Shown: in pieces, positions 24,845-38,520 of the stretch
Position numbering within the stretch: the stretch's first letter is position 1
Layout of the letters: each line of letters begins with the position of its first letter
Assembly: GCA_964057225.1 (NCBI GenBank)
Contig: OZ059900.1
Location: 16,135,638-16,199,637 of the forward strand
Direction: 5' to 3'
Origin: Auanema rhodensis
Lineage: Eukaryota; Nematoda; Chromadorea; Rhabditida; Rhabditidae
DNA: 64,000 bases
Position numbers and translations under genes: made by a program
The notes under the pieces: model-generated
The model's database searches: none
Seen by the model: the letters and a program-made list of their open reading frames with translations, nothing else
What the model was told of the DNA's origin: nothing

Positions 24845-26554
24845 TGAAGCATTTTACATGCTGAACACTAGAAAAAAACAAAAACACAGTATTTCCCATG
24901 AGAAATATTTTATTATGCTGGAAAACCAGTTTTTGGAAATTTCGCTGTAAACAAGGTTTTGACTTACGATTTCATGTGTTCAAACTCATGCAATGTCAAT
25001 GAAACTTAGCTCAAAATTGTTCGTACAACGTCTAGTTCCACTTTCACGACAAAAAAACAGGGGTTAGAAAATTAAGGAAATTAGCATATTCTGAGGGCAC
25101 GCCCCTTATAGCTAATATTGATTAAATCGATTTTTGTTCATATGAGTCGTCAAATGCAACGAATTTCAGCGTGTTACATACTAAAATGAAGCATTTTACA
25201 TGCTGAACACTAGAAAAATACAAAAACACAGTATTTCCCATGAGAAATATTTTATTATGCTGGAAAACCAGTTTTTGGAAATTTCGCTGTAAACAAGGTT
25301 TTGACTTACGATTTCATGTGTTCAAACTCATGCAATGTCAATGAAACCTAGCTCAAAATTGTTCGTACAACGTCTAGTTCCACTTTCACGACAAAAAAAC
25401 AGGGGTTAGAAAATTAAGGAAATTAGCATATTCTGAGGGCACGCCCCTTATGGCTAATATTGATTAAATCGATTTTTGTTCATATGAGTCGTCAAATGCA
25501 ACGAATTTCAGCGTGTTACATACTAAAATGAAGCATTTTACATGCTGAACACTAGAAAAATACAAAAACACAGTATTTCCCATGAGAAATATTTTATTAT
25601 GCTGGAAAACCAGTTTTTGGAAATTTCGCTGTAAACAAGGTTTTGACTTACGATTTCATGTGTTCAAACTCATGCAATGTCAATGAAACCTAGCTCAAAA
25701 TTGTTCGTACAACGTCTAGTTCCACTTTCACGACAAAAAAACAGGGGTCAGAAAATTAAGGAAATTAGCATATTCTGAGGGCACGCCCCTTATGGCTAAT
25801 ATTGATTAAATCGATTTTTGTTCATATGAGTCGTCAAATGCAACGAATTTCAGCGTGTTACATACTAAAATGAAGCATTTTACATGCTGAACACTAGAAA
25901 AATACAAAAACACAGTATTTCCCATGAGAAATATTTTATTATGCTGGAAAACCAGTTTTTGGAAATTTCGCTGTAAACAAGGTTTTGACTTACGATTTCA
26001 TGTGTTCAAACTCATGCAATGTCAATGAAACCTAGCTCAAAATTGTTCGTACAACGTCTAGTTCCACTTTCACGACAAAAAAACAGGGGTTAGAAAATTA
26101 AGGAAATTAGCATATTCTGAGGGCACGCCCCTTATGGCTAATATTGATTAAATCGATTTTTGTTCATATGAGTCGTCAAATGCAACGAATTTCAGCGTGT
26201 TACATACTAAAATGAACCATTTTACATGCTGAACACTAGAAAAATACAAAAACACAGTATTTCCCATGAGAAATATTTTATTATGCTGGAAAACCAGTTT
26301 TTGGAAATTTCGCTGTAAACAAGGTTTTGACTTACGATTTCATGTGTTCAAACTCATGCAATGTCAATGAAACCTAGCTCAAAATTGTTCGTACAACGTC
26401 TAGTTCCACTTTCACGACAAAAAAACAGGGGTTAGAAAATTAAGGAAATTAGCATATTCTGAGGGCACGCCCCTTATGGCTAATATTGATTAAATCGATT
26501 TTTGTTCATATGAGTCGTCAAATGCAACGAATTTCAGCGTGTTACATACTAAAA
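24845..26554. repeat. T-led block of array B, copy 3
   Basis: Unit order is T, common, ggggtcag, common, aaccatttt, as in the previous block. It then passes into acaagggtt (26555) and gaagtatttt (26897) units, an order also seen after the T unit at 40231. Confidence 0.65.
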
Positions 26555-27238
26555 TGAAGCATTTTACATGCTGAACACTAGAAAAATACAAAAACACAGT
26601 ATTTCCCATGAGAAATATTTTATTATGCTGGAAAACCAGTTTTTGGAAATTTCGCTGTAAACAAGGTTTTGACTTACGATTTCATGTGTTCAAACTCATG
26701 CAATGTCAATGAAACCTAGCTCAAAATTGTTCGTACAACGTCTAGTTCCACTTTCACGACAAAAAAACAAGGGTTAGAAAATTAAGGAAATTAGCATATT
26801 CTGAGGGCACGCCCCTTATGGCTAATATTGATTAAATCGATTTTTGTTCATATGAGTCGTCAAATGCAACGAATTTCAGCGTGTTACATACTAAAATGAA
26901 GTATTTTACATGCTGAACACTAGAAAAATACAAAAACACAGTATTTCCCATGAGAAATATTTTATTATGCTGGAAAACCAGTTTTTGGAAATTTCGCTGT
27001 AAACAAGGTTTTGACTTACGATTTCATGTGTTCAAACTCATGCAATGTCAATGAAACCTAGCTCAAAAATGTTCATACAACGTCTAGTTCCACTTTCACG
27101 ACAAAAAAACAGGGGTTAGAAAATTAAGGAAATTAGCATATTCTGAGGGCACGCCCCTTATGGCTAATATTGATTAAATCGATTTTTGTTCATATGAGTC
27201 GTTAAATGCAACGAATTTCAGCGTGTTACATACTAAAA

Positions 27239-28264
27239 TGAAGCATTTTACATGCTGAACACTAGAAAAATACAAAAACACAGTATTTCCCATGAGAAAT
27301 ATTTTATTATGCTGGAAAACCAGTTTTTGGAAATTTCGCTGTAAACAAGGTTTTGACTTACGATTTCATGTGTTCAAACTCATGCAATGTCAATGAAACC
27401 TAGCTCAAAAATGTTCATACAACGTCTAATTCCACTTTCACGACAAAAAAACAGGGGTTAGAAAATTAAGGAAATTAGCATATTCTGAGGGCACGCCCCT
27501 TATGGCTAATATTGATTAAATCGATTTTTGTTCATATGAGTCGTTAAATGCAACGAATTTCAGCGTGTTACATACTAAAATGAAGCATTTTACATGCTGA
27601 ACACTAGAAAAATACAAAAACACAGTATTTCCCATGAGAAATATTTTATTATGCTGGAAAACCAGTTTTTGGAAATTTCGCTGTAAACAAGGTTTTGACT
27701 TACGATTTCATGTGTTCAAACTCATGCAATGTCAATGAAACCTAGCTCAAAATTGTTCGTACAACGTCTAGTTCCACTTTCACGACAAAAAAACAGGGGT
27801 TAGAAAATTAAGGAAATTAGCATATTCTGAGGGCACGCCCCTTATGGCTAATATTGATTAAATCGATTTTTGTTCATATGAGTCGTCAAATGCAACGAAT
27901 TTCAGCGTGTTACATACTAAAATGAACCATTTTACATGCTGAACACTAGAAAAATACGAAAACACAGTATTTCCCATGAGAAATATTTTATTATGCTGGA
28001 AAACCAGTTTTTGGAAATTTCGCTGTAAACAAGGTTTTGACTTACGATTTCATGTGTTCAAACTCATGCAATGTCAATGAAACCTAGCTCAAAATTGTTC
28101 GTACAACGTCTAGTTCCACTTTCACGACAAAAAAACAGGGGTTAGAAAATTAAGGAAATTAGCATATTCTGAGGGCACGCCCCTTATGGCTAATATTGAT
28201 TAAATCGATTTTTGTTCATATGATTCGTCAAATGCAACGAATTTCAGCGTGTTACATACTAAAA
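27239..28264. repeat. Three-unit block of array B, copy 1 (26-unit spacing)
   Basis: Unit order: one with aaaaatgttcat, cgtctaattc and gttaaatgc; a common unit; and one with aaccatttt, aaatacgaaaac and gattcgtc. This combination of rare markers recurs at 36128-37153, 8889 bp away (26 units). Confidence 0.7.
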
Positions 28265-29289
28265 TGAAGCATTTTACATGCTGAACACTAGAAAAATACA
28301 AAAACACAGTATTTCCCATGAGAAATATTTTATTATGCTGGAAAACCAGTTTTTGGAAATTTCGCTGTAAACAAGGTTTTGACTTACGATTTCATGTGTT
28401 CAAACTCATGCAATGTCAATGAAACCTAGCTCAAAATTGTTCGTACAACGTCTAGTTCCACTTTCACGACAAAAAAACAAGGGTTAGAAAATTAAGAAAA
28501 TTAGCATATTCTGAGGGCACGCCCCTTATGGCTAATATTGATTAAATCGATTTTTGTTCATATGAGTCGTCAAATGCAACGAATTTCAGCGTGTTACATA
28601 CTAAAATGAAGTATTTTACATGCTGAACACTAGAAAAATACAAAAACACAGTATTTCCCATGAGAAATATTTTATTATGCTGGAAAACCAGTTTTTGGAA
28701 ATTTCGCTGTAAACAAGGTTTTGACTTACGATTTCATGTGTTCAAACTCATGCAATGTCAATGAAACCTAGCTCAAAAATGTTCATACAACGTCTAGTTC
28801 CACTTTCACGACAAAAAAACAGGGGTTAGAAAATTAAGGAAATTAGCATATTCTGAGGGCACGCCCCTTATGGCTAATATTGATTAAATCGATTTTTGTT
28901 CATATGAGTCGTTAAATGCAACGAATTTCAGCGTGTTACATACTAAAATGAAGCATTTTACATGCTGAACACTAGAAGAATACAAAAACACAGTATTTCC
29001 CATGAGAAATATTTTATTATGCTGGAAAACCAGTTTTTGGAAATTTCGCTGTAAACAAGGTTTTGACTTACGATTTCATGTGTTCAAACTCATGCAATGT
29101 CAATGAAACCTAGCTCAAAATTATTCGTACAACGTCTAGTTCCACTTTCACGACAAAAAACAGGGGTTAGAAATTTAAGGAAATTAGCATATTCTGAGGG
29201 CACGCCCCTTATGGCTAATATTGATTAAATCGATTTTTGTTCATATGAGTCGTCAAATGCAACGAATTTCAGCGTGTTACATACTAAAA

Positions 29290-31340
29290 TGAAGCATTTT
29301 ACATGCTGAACACTAGAAAAATACAAAAACACAGTATTTCCCATGAGAAATATTTTATTATGCTGGAAAACCAGTTTTTGGAAATTTCGCTGTAAACAAG
29401 GTTTTGACTTACGATTTCATGTGTTCAAACTCATGCAATGTCAATGAAACCTAGCTCAAAATTGTTCGTACAACGTCTAGTTCCACTTTCACGACAAAAA
29501 AACAGGGGTTAGAAAATTAAGGAAATTAGCATATTCTGAGGGCACGCCCCTTATGGCTAATATTGATTAAATCGATTTTTGTTCATATGAGTCGTCAAAT
29601 GCAACGAATTTCAGCGTGCTACATACTAAAATGAAGCATTTTACATGCTGAACACTAGAAATATACAAAAACACAGTATTTCCCATGAGAAATATTTTAT
29701 TATGCTGGAAAACCAGTTTTTGGAAATTTCGCTGTAAACAAGGTTTTGACTTACGATTTCATGTGTTCAAACTCATGCAATGTCAATGAAACCTAGCTCA
29801 AAATTGTTCGTACAACGTCTAGTTCCACTTTCACGACAAAAAAACAGGGGTTAGAAAATTAAGGAAATTAGCATATTCTGAGGGCACGCCCCTTATGGCT
29901 AATATTGATTAAATCGATTTTTGTTCATATGAGTCGTCAAATGCAACGAATTTCAGCGTGTTACATACTAAAATGAAGCATTTTACATGCTGAACACTAG
30001 AAGAATACAAAAACACAGTATTTCCCATGAGAAATATTTTATTATGCTGGAAAACCAGTTTTTGGAAATTTCGCTGTAAACAAGGTTTTGACTTACGATT
30101 TCATGTGTTCAAACTCATGCAATGTCAATGAAACCTAGCTCAAAATTGTTCGTACAACGTCTAGTTCCACTTTCACGACAAAAAAACAGGGGTTAGAAAA
30201 TTAAGGAAATTAGCATATTCTGAGGGCACGCCCCTTATGGCTAATATTGATTAAATCGATTTTTGTTCATATGAGTCGTCAAATGCAACGAATTTCAGCG
30301 TGTTACATACTAAAATGAAGCATTTTACATGCTGAACACTAGAAGAATACAAAAACACAGTATTTCCCATGAGAAATATTTTATTATGCTGGAAAACCAG
30401 TTTTTGGAAATTTCGCTGTAAACAAGGTTTTGACTTACGATTTCATGTGTTCAAACTCATGCAATGTCAATGAAACCTAGCTCAAAATTGTTCGTACAAC
30501 GTCTAGTTCCACTTTCACGACAAAAAAACAGGGGTTAGAAAATTAAGGAAATTAGCATATTCTGAGGGCACGCCCCTTATGGCTAATATTGATTAAATCG
30601 ATTTTTGTTCATATGAGTCGTCAAATGCAACGAATTTCAGCGTGTTACATACTAAAATGAAGCATTTTACATGCTGAACACTAGAAGAATACAAAAACAC
30701 AGTATTTCCCATGAGAAATATTTTATTATGCTGGAAAACCAGTTTTTGGAAATTTCGCTGTAAACAAGGTTTTGACTTACGATTTCATGTGTTCAAACTC
30801 ATGCAATGTCAATGAAACCTAGCTCAAAATTGTTCGTACAACGTCTAGTTCCACTTTCACGACAAAAAAACAGGGGTTAGAAAATTAAGGAAATTAGCAT
30901 ATTCTGAGGGCACGCCCCTTATGGCTAATATTGATTAAATCGATTTTTGTTCATATGAGTCGTCAAATGCAACGAATTTCAGCGTGTTACATACTAAAAT
31001 GAAGTATTTTACATGCTGAACACTAGAAAAATACAAAAACACAGTATTTCCCATGAGAAATATTTTATTATGCTGGAAAACCAGTTTTTGGAAATTTCGC
31101 TGTAAACAAGGTTTTGACTTACGATTTCATGTGTTCAAACTCATGCAATGTCAATGAAACCTAGCTCAAAATTGTTCGTACAACGTCTAGTTCCACTTTC
31201 ACGACAAAAAACAGGGGTTAGAAATTTAAGGAAATTAGCATATTCTGAGGGCACGCCCCTTATGGCTAATATTGATTAAATCGATTTTTGTTCATATGAG
31301 TCGTCAAATGCAACGAATTTCAGCGTGTTACATACTAAAA
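29290..31340. repeat. gcgtgctac-led block of array B, copy 1 (six units)
   Basis: Unit order is gcgtgctac, agaaatatac, three agaagaat units, then a gaagtatttt unit. Equivalent blocks start at 31341, 34076 and 38521. The gcgtgctac and agaaatatac markers are found only in these four places. Confidence 0.75.
31000..31340. repeat. Hybrid B monomer (gaagtatttt front, agaaatttaag back)
   Basis: The unit has the front half of the gaagtatttt/agaaaaatac subtype and the back half of the 341-bp A6/agaaatttaag subtype. Elsewhere (for example 33393 and 33735) these are two successive units: gaagtatttt with aaaaatgttcat and gttaaatgc, then agaagaat with A6 and agaaatttaag. The hybrid is what unequal exchange between those neighbours would leave, deleting one unit length. 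Confidence 0.65.
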
Positions 31341-34075
31341 TGAAGCATTTTACATGCTGAACACTAGAAAAATACAAAAACACAGTATTTCCCATGAGAA
31401 ATATTTTATTATGCTGGAAAACCAGTTTTTGGAAATTTCGCTGTAAACAAGGTTTTGACTTACGATTTCATGTGTTCAAACTCATGCAATGTCAATGAAA
31501 CCTAGCTCAAAATTGTTCGTACAACGTCTAGTTCCACTTTCACGACAAAAAAACAGGGGTTAGAAAATTAAGGAAATTAGCATATTCTGAGGGCACGCCC
31601 CTTATGGCTAATATTGATTAAATCGATTTTTGTTCATATGAGTCGTCAAATGCAACGAATTTCAGCGTGCTACATACTAAAATGAAGCATTTTACATGCT
31701 GAACACTAGAAATATACAAAAACACAGTATTTCCCATGAGAAATATTTTATTATGCTGGAAAACCAGTTTTTGGAAATTTCGCTGTAAACAAGGTTTTGA
31801 CTTACGATTTCATGTGTTCAAACTCATGCAATGTCAATGAAACCTAGCTCAAAATTGTTCGTACAACGTCTAGTTCCACTTTCACGACAAAAAAACAGGG
31901 GTTAGAAAATTAAGGAAATTAGCATATTCTGAGGGCACGCCCCTTATGGCTAATATTGATTAAATCGATTTTTGTTCATATGAGTCGTCAAATGCAACGA
32001 ATTTCAGCGTGTTACATACTAAAATGAAGCATTTTACATGCTGAACACTAGAAGAATACAAAAACACAGTATTTCCCATGAGAAATATTTTATTATGCTG
32101 GAAAACCAGTTTTTGGAAATTTCGCTGTAAACAAGGTTTTGACTTACGATTTCATGTGTTCAAACTCATGCAATGTCAATGAAACCTAGCTCAAAATTGT
32201 TCGTACAACGTCTAGTTCCACTTTCACGACAAAAAAACAGGGGTTAGAAAATTAAGGAAATTAGCATATTCTGAGGGCACGCCCCTTATGGCTAATATTG
32301 ATTAAATCGATTTTTGTTCATATGAGTCGTCAAATGCAACGAATTTCAGCGTGTTACATACTAAAATGAAGCATTTTACATGCTGAACACTAGAAGAATA
32401 CAAAAACACAGTATTTCCCATGAGAAATATTTTATTATGCTGGAAAACCAGTTTTTGGAAATTTCGCTGTAAACAAGGTTTTGACTTACGATTTCATGTG
32501 TTCAAACTCATGCAATGTCAATGAAACCTAGCTCAAAATTGTTCGTACAACGTCTAGTTCCACTTTCACGACAAAAAAACAGGGGTTAGAAAATTAAGGA
32601 AATTAGCATATTCTGAGGGCACGCCCCTTATGGCTAATATTGATTAAATCGATTTTTGTTCATATGAGTCGTCAAATGCAACGAATTTCAGCGTGTTACA
32701 TACTAAAATGAAGCATTTTACATGCTGAACACTAGAAGAATACAAAAACACAGTATTTCCCATGAGAAATATTTTATTATGCTGGAAAACCAGTTTTTGG
32801 AAATTTCGCTGTAAACAAGGTTTTGACTTACGATTTCATGTGTTCAAACTCATGCAATGTCAATGAAACCTAGCTCAAAATTGTTCGTACAACGTCTAGT
32901 TCCACTTTCACGACAAAAAAACAGGGGTTAGAAAATTAAGGAAATTAGCATATTCTGAGGGCACGCCCCTTATGGCTAATACTGATTAAATCGATTTTTG
33001 TTCATATGAGTCGTCAAATGCAACGAATTTCAGCGTGTTACATACTAAAATGAAGCATTTTACATGCTGAACACTAGAAGAATACAAAAACACAGTATTT
33101 CCCATGAGAAATATTTTATTATGCTGGAAAACCAGTTTTTGGAAATTTCGCTGTAAACAAGGTTTTGACTTACGATTTCATGTGTTCAAACTCATGCAAT
33201 GTCAATGAAACCTAGCTCAAAATTGTTCGTACAACGTCTAGTTCCACTTTCACGACAAAAAAACAGGGGTTAGAAAATTAAGGAAATTAGCATATTCTGA
33301 GGGCACGCCCCTTATGGCTAATATTGATTAAATCGATTTTTGTTCATATGAGTCGTCAAATGCAACGAATTTCAGCGTGTTACATACTAAAATGAAGTAT
33401 TTTACATGCTGAACACTAGAAAAATACAAAAACACAGTATTTCCCATGAGAAATATTTTATTATGCTGGAAAACCAGTTTTTGGAAATTTCGCTGTAAAC
33501 AAGGTTTTGACTTACGATTTCATGTGTTCAAACTCATGCAATGTCAATGAAACCTAGCTCAAAAATGTTCATACAACGTCTAGTTCCACTTTCACGACAA
33601 AAAAACAGGGGTTAGAAAATTAAGGAAATTAGCATATTCTGAGGGCACGCCCCTTATGGCTAATATTGATTAAATCGATTTTTGTTCATATGAGTCGTTA
33701 AATGCAACGAATTTCAGCGTGTTACATACTAAAATGAAGCATTTTACATGCTGAACACTAGAAGAATACAAAAACACAGTATTTCCCATGAGAAATATTT
33801 TATTATGCTGGAAAACCAGTTTTTGGAAATTTCGCTGTAAACAAGGTTTTGACTTACGATTTCATGTGTTCAAACTCATGCAATGTCAATGAAACCTAGC
33901 TCAAAATTGTTCGTACAACGTCTAGTTCCACTTTCACGACAAAAAACAGGGGTTAGAAATTTAAGGAAATTAGCATATTCTGAGGGCACGCCCCTTATGG
34001 CTAATATTGATTAAATCGATTTTTGTTCATATGAGTCGTCAAATGCAACGAATTTCAGCGTGTTACATACTAAAA
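31341..34075. repeat. gcgtgctac-led block of array B, copy 2 (eight units)
   Basis: Unit order is gcgtgctac, agaaatatac, four agaagaat units (one with the private word aatactgatt, near 32980), a gaagtatttt/aaaaatgttcat/gttaaatgc unit, then an A6/agaaatttaag 341-bp unit. Compared with copy 1 it has one more agaagaat unit and keeps separate the two units that are fused at 31000. Confidence 0.75.
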
Positions 34076-35785
34076 TGAAGCATTTTACATGCTGAACACT
34101 AGAAAAATACAAAAACACAGTATTTCCCATGAGAAATATTTTATTATGCTGGAAAACCAGTTTTTGGAAATTTCGCTGTAAACAAGGTTTTGACTTACGA
34201 TTTCATGTGTTCAAACTCATGCAATGTCAATGAAACCTAGCTCAAAATTGTTCGTACAACGTCTAGTTCCACTTTCACGACAAAAAAACAGGGGTTAGAA
34301 AATTAAGGAAATTAGCATATTCTGAGGGCACGCCCCTTATGGCTAATATTGATTAAATCGATTTTTGTTCATATGAGTCGTCAAATGCAACGAATTTCAG
34401 CGTGCTACATACTAAAATGAAGCATTTTACATGCTGAACACTAGAAATATACAAAAACACAGTATTTCCCATGAGAAATATTTTATTATGCTGGAAAACC
34501 AGTTTTTGGAAATTTCGCTGTAAACAAGGTTTTGACTTACGATTTCATGTGTTCAAACTCATGCAATGTCAATGAAACCTAGCTCAAAATTGTTCGTACA
34601 ACGTCTAGTTCCACTTTCACGACAAAAAAACAGGGGTTAGAAAATTAAGGAAATTAGCATATTCTGAGGGCACGCCCCTTATGGCTAATATTGATTAAAT
34701 CGATTTTTGTTCATATGAGTCGTCAAATGCAACGAATTTCAGCGTGTTACATACTAAAATGAAGCATTTTACATGCTGAACACTAGAAGAATACAAAAAC
34801 ACAGTATTTCCCATGAGAAATATTTTATTATGCTGGAAAACCAGTTTTTGGAAATTTCGCTGTAAACAAGGTTTTGACTTACGATTTCATGTGTTCAAAC
34901 TCATGCAATGTCAATGAAACCTAGCTCAAAATTGTTCGTACAACGTCTAGTTCCACTTTCACGACAAAAAAACAGGGGTTAGAAAATTAAGGAAATTAGC
35001 ATATTCTGAGGGCACGCCCCTTATGGCTAATATTGATTAAATCGATTTTTGTTCATATGAGTCGTCAAATGCAACGAATTTCAGCGTGTTACATACTAAA
35101 ATGAAGCATTTTACATGCTGAACACTAGAAGAATACAAAAACACAGTATTTCCCATGAGAAATATTTTATTATGCTGGAAAACCAGTTTTTGGAAATTTC
35201 GCTGTAAACAAGGTTTTGACTTACGATTTCATGTGTTCAAACTCATGCAATGTCAATGAAACCTAGCTCAAAATTGTTCGTACAACGTCTAGTTCCACTT
35301 TCACGACAAAAAAACAGGGGTTAGAAAATTAAGGAAATTAGCATATTCTGAGGGCACGCCCCTTATGGCTAATATTGATTAAATCGATTTTTGTTCATAT
35401 GAGTCGTCAAATGCAACGAATTTCAGCGTGTTACATACTAAAATGAAGCATTTTACATGCTGAACACTAGAAGAATACAAAAACACAGTATTTCCCATGA
35501 GAAATATTTTATTATGCTGGAAAACCAGTTTTTGGAAATTTCGCTGTAAACAAGGTTTTGACTTACGATTTCATGTGTTCAAACTCATGCAATGTCAATG
35601 AAACCTAGCTCAAAATTGTTCGTACAACGTCTAGTTCCACTTTCACGACAAAAAAACAGGGGTTAGAAAATTAAGGAAATTAGCATATTCTGAGGGCACG
35701 CCCCTTATGGCTAATATTGATTAAATCGATTTTTGTTCATATGAGTCGTCAAATGCAACGAATTTCAGCGTGTTACATACTAAAA
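34076..35785. repeat. gcgtgctac-led block of array B, copy 3 (five units, then T unit)
   Basis: Unit order is gcgtgctac, agaaatatac, three agaagaat units, followed by the T unit at 35786. The same sequence of six subtypes occurs 4445 bp downstream (38521 to the T unit at 40231). Confidence 0.75.
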
Positions 35786-36127
35786 TGAAGCATTTTACAT
35801 GCTGAACACTAGAAAAAAACAAAAACACAGTATTTCCCATGAGAAATATTTTATTATGCTGGAAAACCAGTTTTTGGAAATTTCGCTGTAAACAAGGTTT
35901 TGACTTACGATTTCATGTGTTCAAACTCATGCAATGTCAATGAAACTTAGCTCAAAATTGTTCGTACAACGTCTAGTTCCACTTTCACGACAAAAAAACA
36001 GGGGTTAGAAAATTAAGGAAATTAGCATATTCTGAGGGCACGCCCCTTATAGCTAATATTGATTAAATCGATTTTTGTTCATATGAGTCGTCAAATGCAA
36101 CGAATTTCAGCGTGTTACATACTAAAA

Positions 36128-37153
36128 TGAAGCATTTTACATGCTGAACACTAGAAAAATACAAAAACACAGTATTTCCCATGAGAAATATTTTATTATG
36201 CTGGAAAACCAGTTTTTGGAAATTTCGCTGTAAACAAGGTTTTGACTTACGATTTCATGTGTTCAAACTCATGCAATGTCAATGAAACCTAGCTCAAAAA
36301 TGTTCATACAACGTCTAATTCCACTTTCACGACAAAAAAACAGGGGTTAGAAAATTAAGGAAATTAGCATATTCTGAGGGCACGCCCCTTATGGCTAATA
36401 TTGATTAAATCGATTTTTGTTCATATGAGTCGTTAAATGCAACGAATTTCAGCGTGTTACATACTAAAATGAAGCATTTTACATGCTGAACACTAGAAAA
36501 ATACAAAAACACAGTATTTCCCATGAGAAATATTTTATTATGCTGGAAAACCAGTTTTTGGAAATTTCGCTGTAAACAAGGTTTTGACTTACGATTTCAT
36601 GTGTTCAAACTCATGCAATGTCAATGAAACCTAGCTCAAAATTGTTCGTACAACGTCTAGTTCCACTTTCACGACAAAAAAACAGGGGTTAGAAAATTAA
36701 GGAAATTAGCATATTCTGAGGGCACGCCCCTTATGGCTAATATTGATTAAATCGATTTTTGTTCATATGAGTCGTCAAATGCAACGAATTTCAGCGTGTT
36801 ACATACTAAAATGAACCATTTTACATGCTGAACACTAGAAAAATACGAAAACACAGTATTTCCCATGAGAAATATTTTATTATGCTGGAAAACCAGTTTT
36901 TGGAAATTTCGCTGTAAACAAGGTTTTGACTTACGATTTCATGTGTTCAAACTCATGCAATGTCAATGAAACCTAGCTCAAAATTGTTCGTACAACGTCT
37001 AGTTCCACTTTCACGACAAAAACACAGGGGTTAGAAAATTAAGGAAATTAGCATATTCTGAGGGCACGCCCCTTATGGCTAATATTGATTAAATCGATTT
37101 TTGTTCATATGATTCGTCAAATGCAACGAATTTCAGCGTGTTACATACTAAAA
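36128..37153. repeat. Three-unit block of array B, copy 2 (26-unit spacing)
   Basis: Shares cgtctaattc, gttaaatgc, aaatacgaaaac and gattcgtc in the same units as 27239-28264. A private change, cgacaaaaacacagg, lies near 37020. Downstream the two regions realign after one extra unit: the gaagtatttt units at 28607 and 37838 are 27 units apart, so one monomer was gained or lost. Confidence 0.7.
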
Positions 37154-38520
37154 TGAAGCATTTTACATGCTGAACACTAGAAAAATACAAAAACACAGTA
37201 TTTCCCATGAGAAATATTTTATTATGCTGGAAAACCAGTTTTTGGAAATTTCGCTGTAAACAAGGTTTTGACTTACGATTTCATGTGTTCAAACTCATGC
37301 AATGTCAATGAAACCTAGCTCAAAAATGTTCATACAACGTCTAGTTCCACTTTCACGACAAAAAAACAGGGGTTAGAAAATTAAGGAAATTAGCATATTC
37401 TGAGGGCACGCCCCTTATGGCTAATATTGATTAAATCGATTTTTGTTCATATGAGTCGTCAAATGCAACGAATTTCAGCGTGTTACATACTAAAATGAAC
37501 CATTTTACATGCTGAACACTAGAAAAATACGAAAACACAGTATTTCCCATGAGAAATATTTTATTATGCTGGAAAACCAGTTTTTGGAAATTTCGCTGTA
37601 AACAAGGTTTTGACTTACGATTTCATGTGTTCAAACTCATGCAATGTCAATGAAACCTAGCTCAAAATTGTTCGTACAACGTCTAGTTCCACTTTCACGA
37701 CAAAAAAACAAGGGTTAGAAAATTAAGGAAATTAGCATATTCTGAGGGCACGCCCCTTATGGCTAATATTGATTAAATCGATTTTTGTTCATATGAGTCG
37801 TCAAATGCAACGAATTTCAGCGTGTTACATACTAAAATGAAGTATTTTACATGCTGAACACTAGAAAAATACAAAAACACAGTATTTCCCATGAGAAATA
37901 TTTTATTATGCTGGAAAACCAGTTTTTGGAAATTTCGCTGTAAACAAGGTTTTGACTTACGATTTCATGTGTTCAAACTCATGCAATGTCAATGAAACCT
38001 AGCTCAAAAATGTTCATACAACGTCTAGTTCCACTTTCACGACAAAAAAACAGGGGTTAGAAAATTAAGGAAATTAGCATATTCTGAGGGCACGCCCCTT
38101 ATGGCTAATATTGATTAAATCGATTTTTGTTCATATGAGTCGTTAAATGCAACGAATTTCAGCGTGTTACATACTAAAATGAAGCATTTTACATGCTGAA
38201 CACTAGAAGAATACAAAAACACAGTATTTCCCATGAGAAATATTTTATTATGCTGGAAAACCAGTTTTTGGAAATTTCGCTGTAAACAAGGTTTTGACTT
38301 ACGATTTCATGTGTTCAAACTCATGCAATGTCAATGAAACCTAGCTCAAAATTGTTCGTACAACGTCTAGTTCCACTTTCACGACAAAAAACAGGGGTTA
38401 GAAATTTAAGGAAATTAGCATATTCTGAGGGCACGCCCCTTATGGCTAATATTGATTAAATCGATTTTTGTTCATATGAGTCGTCAAATGCAACGAATTT
38501 CAGCGTGTTACATACTAAAA

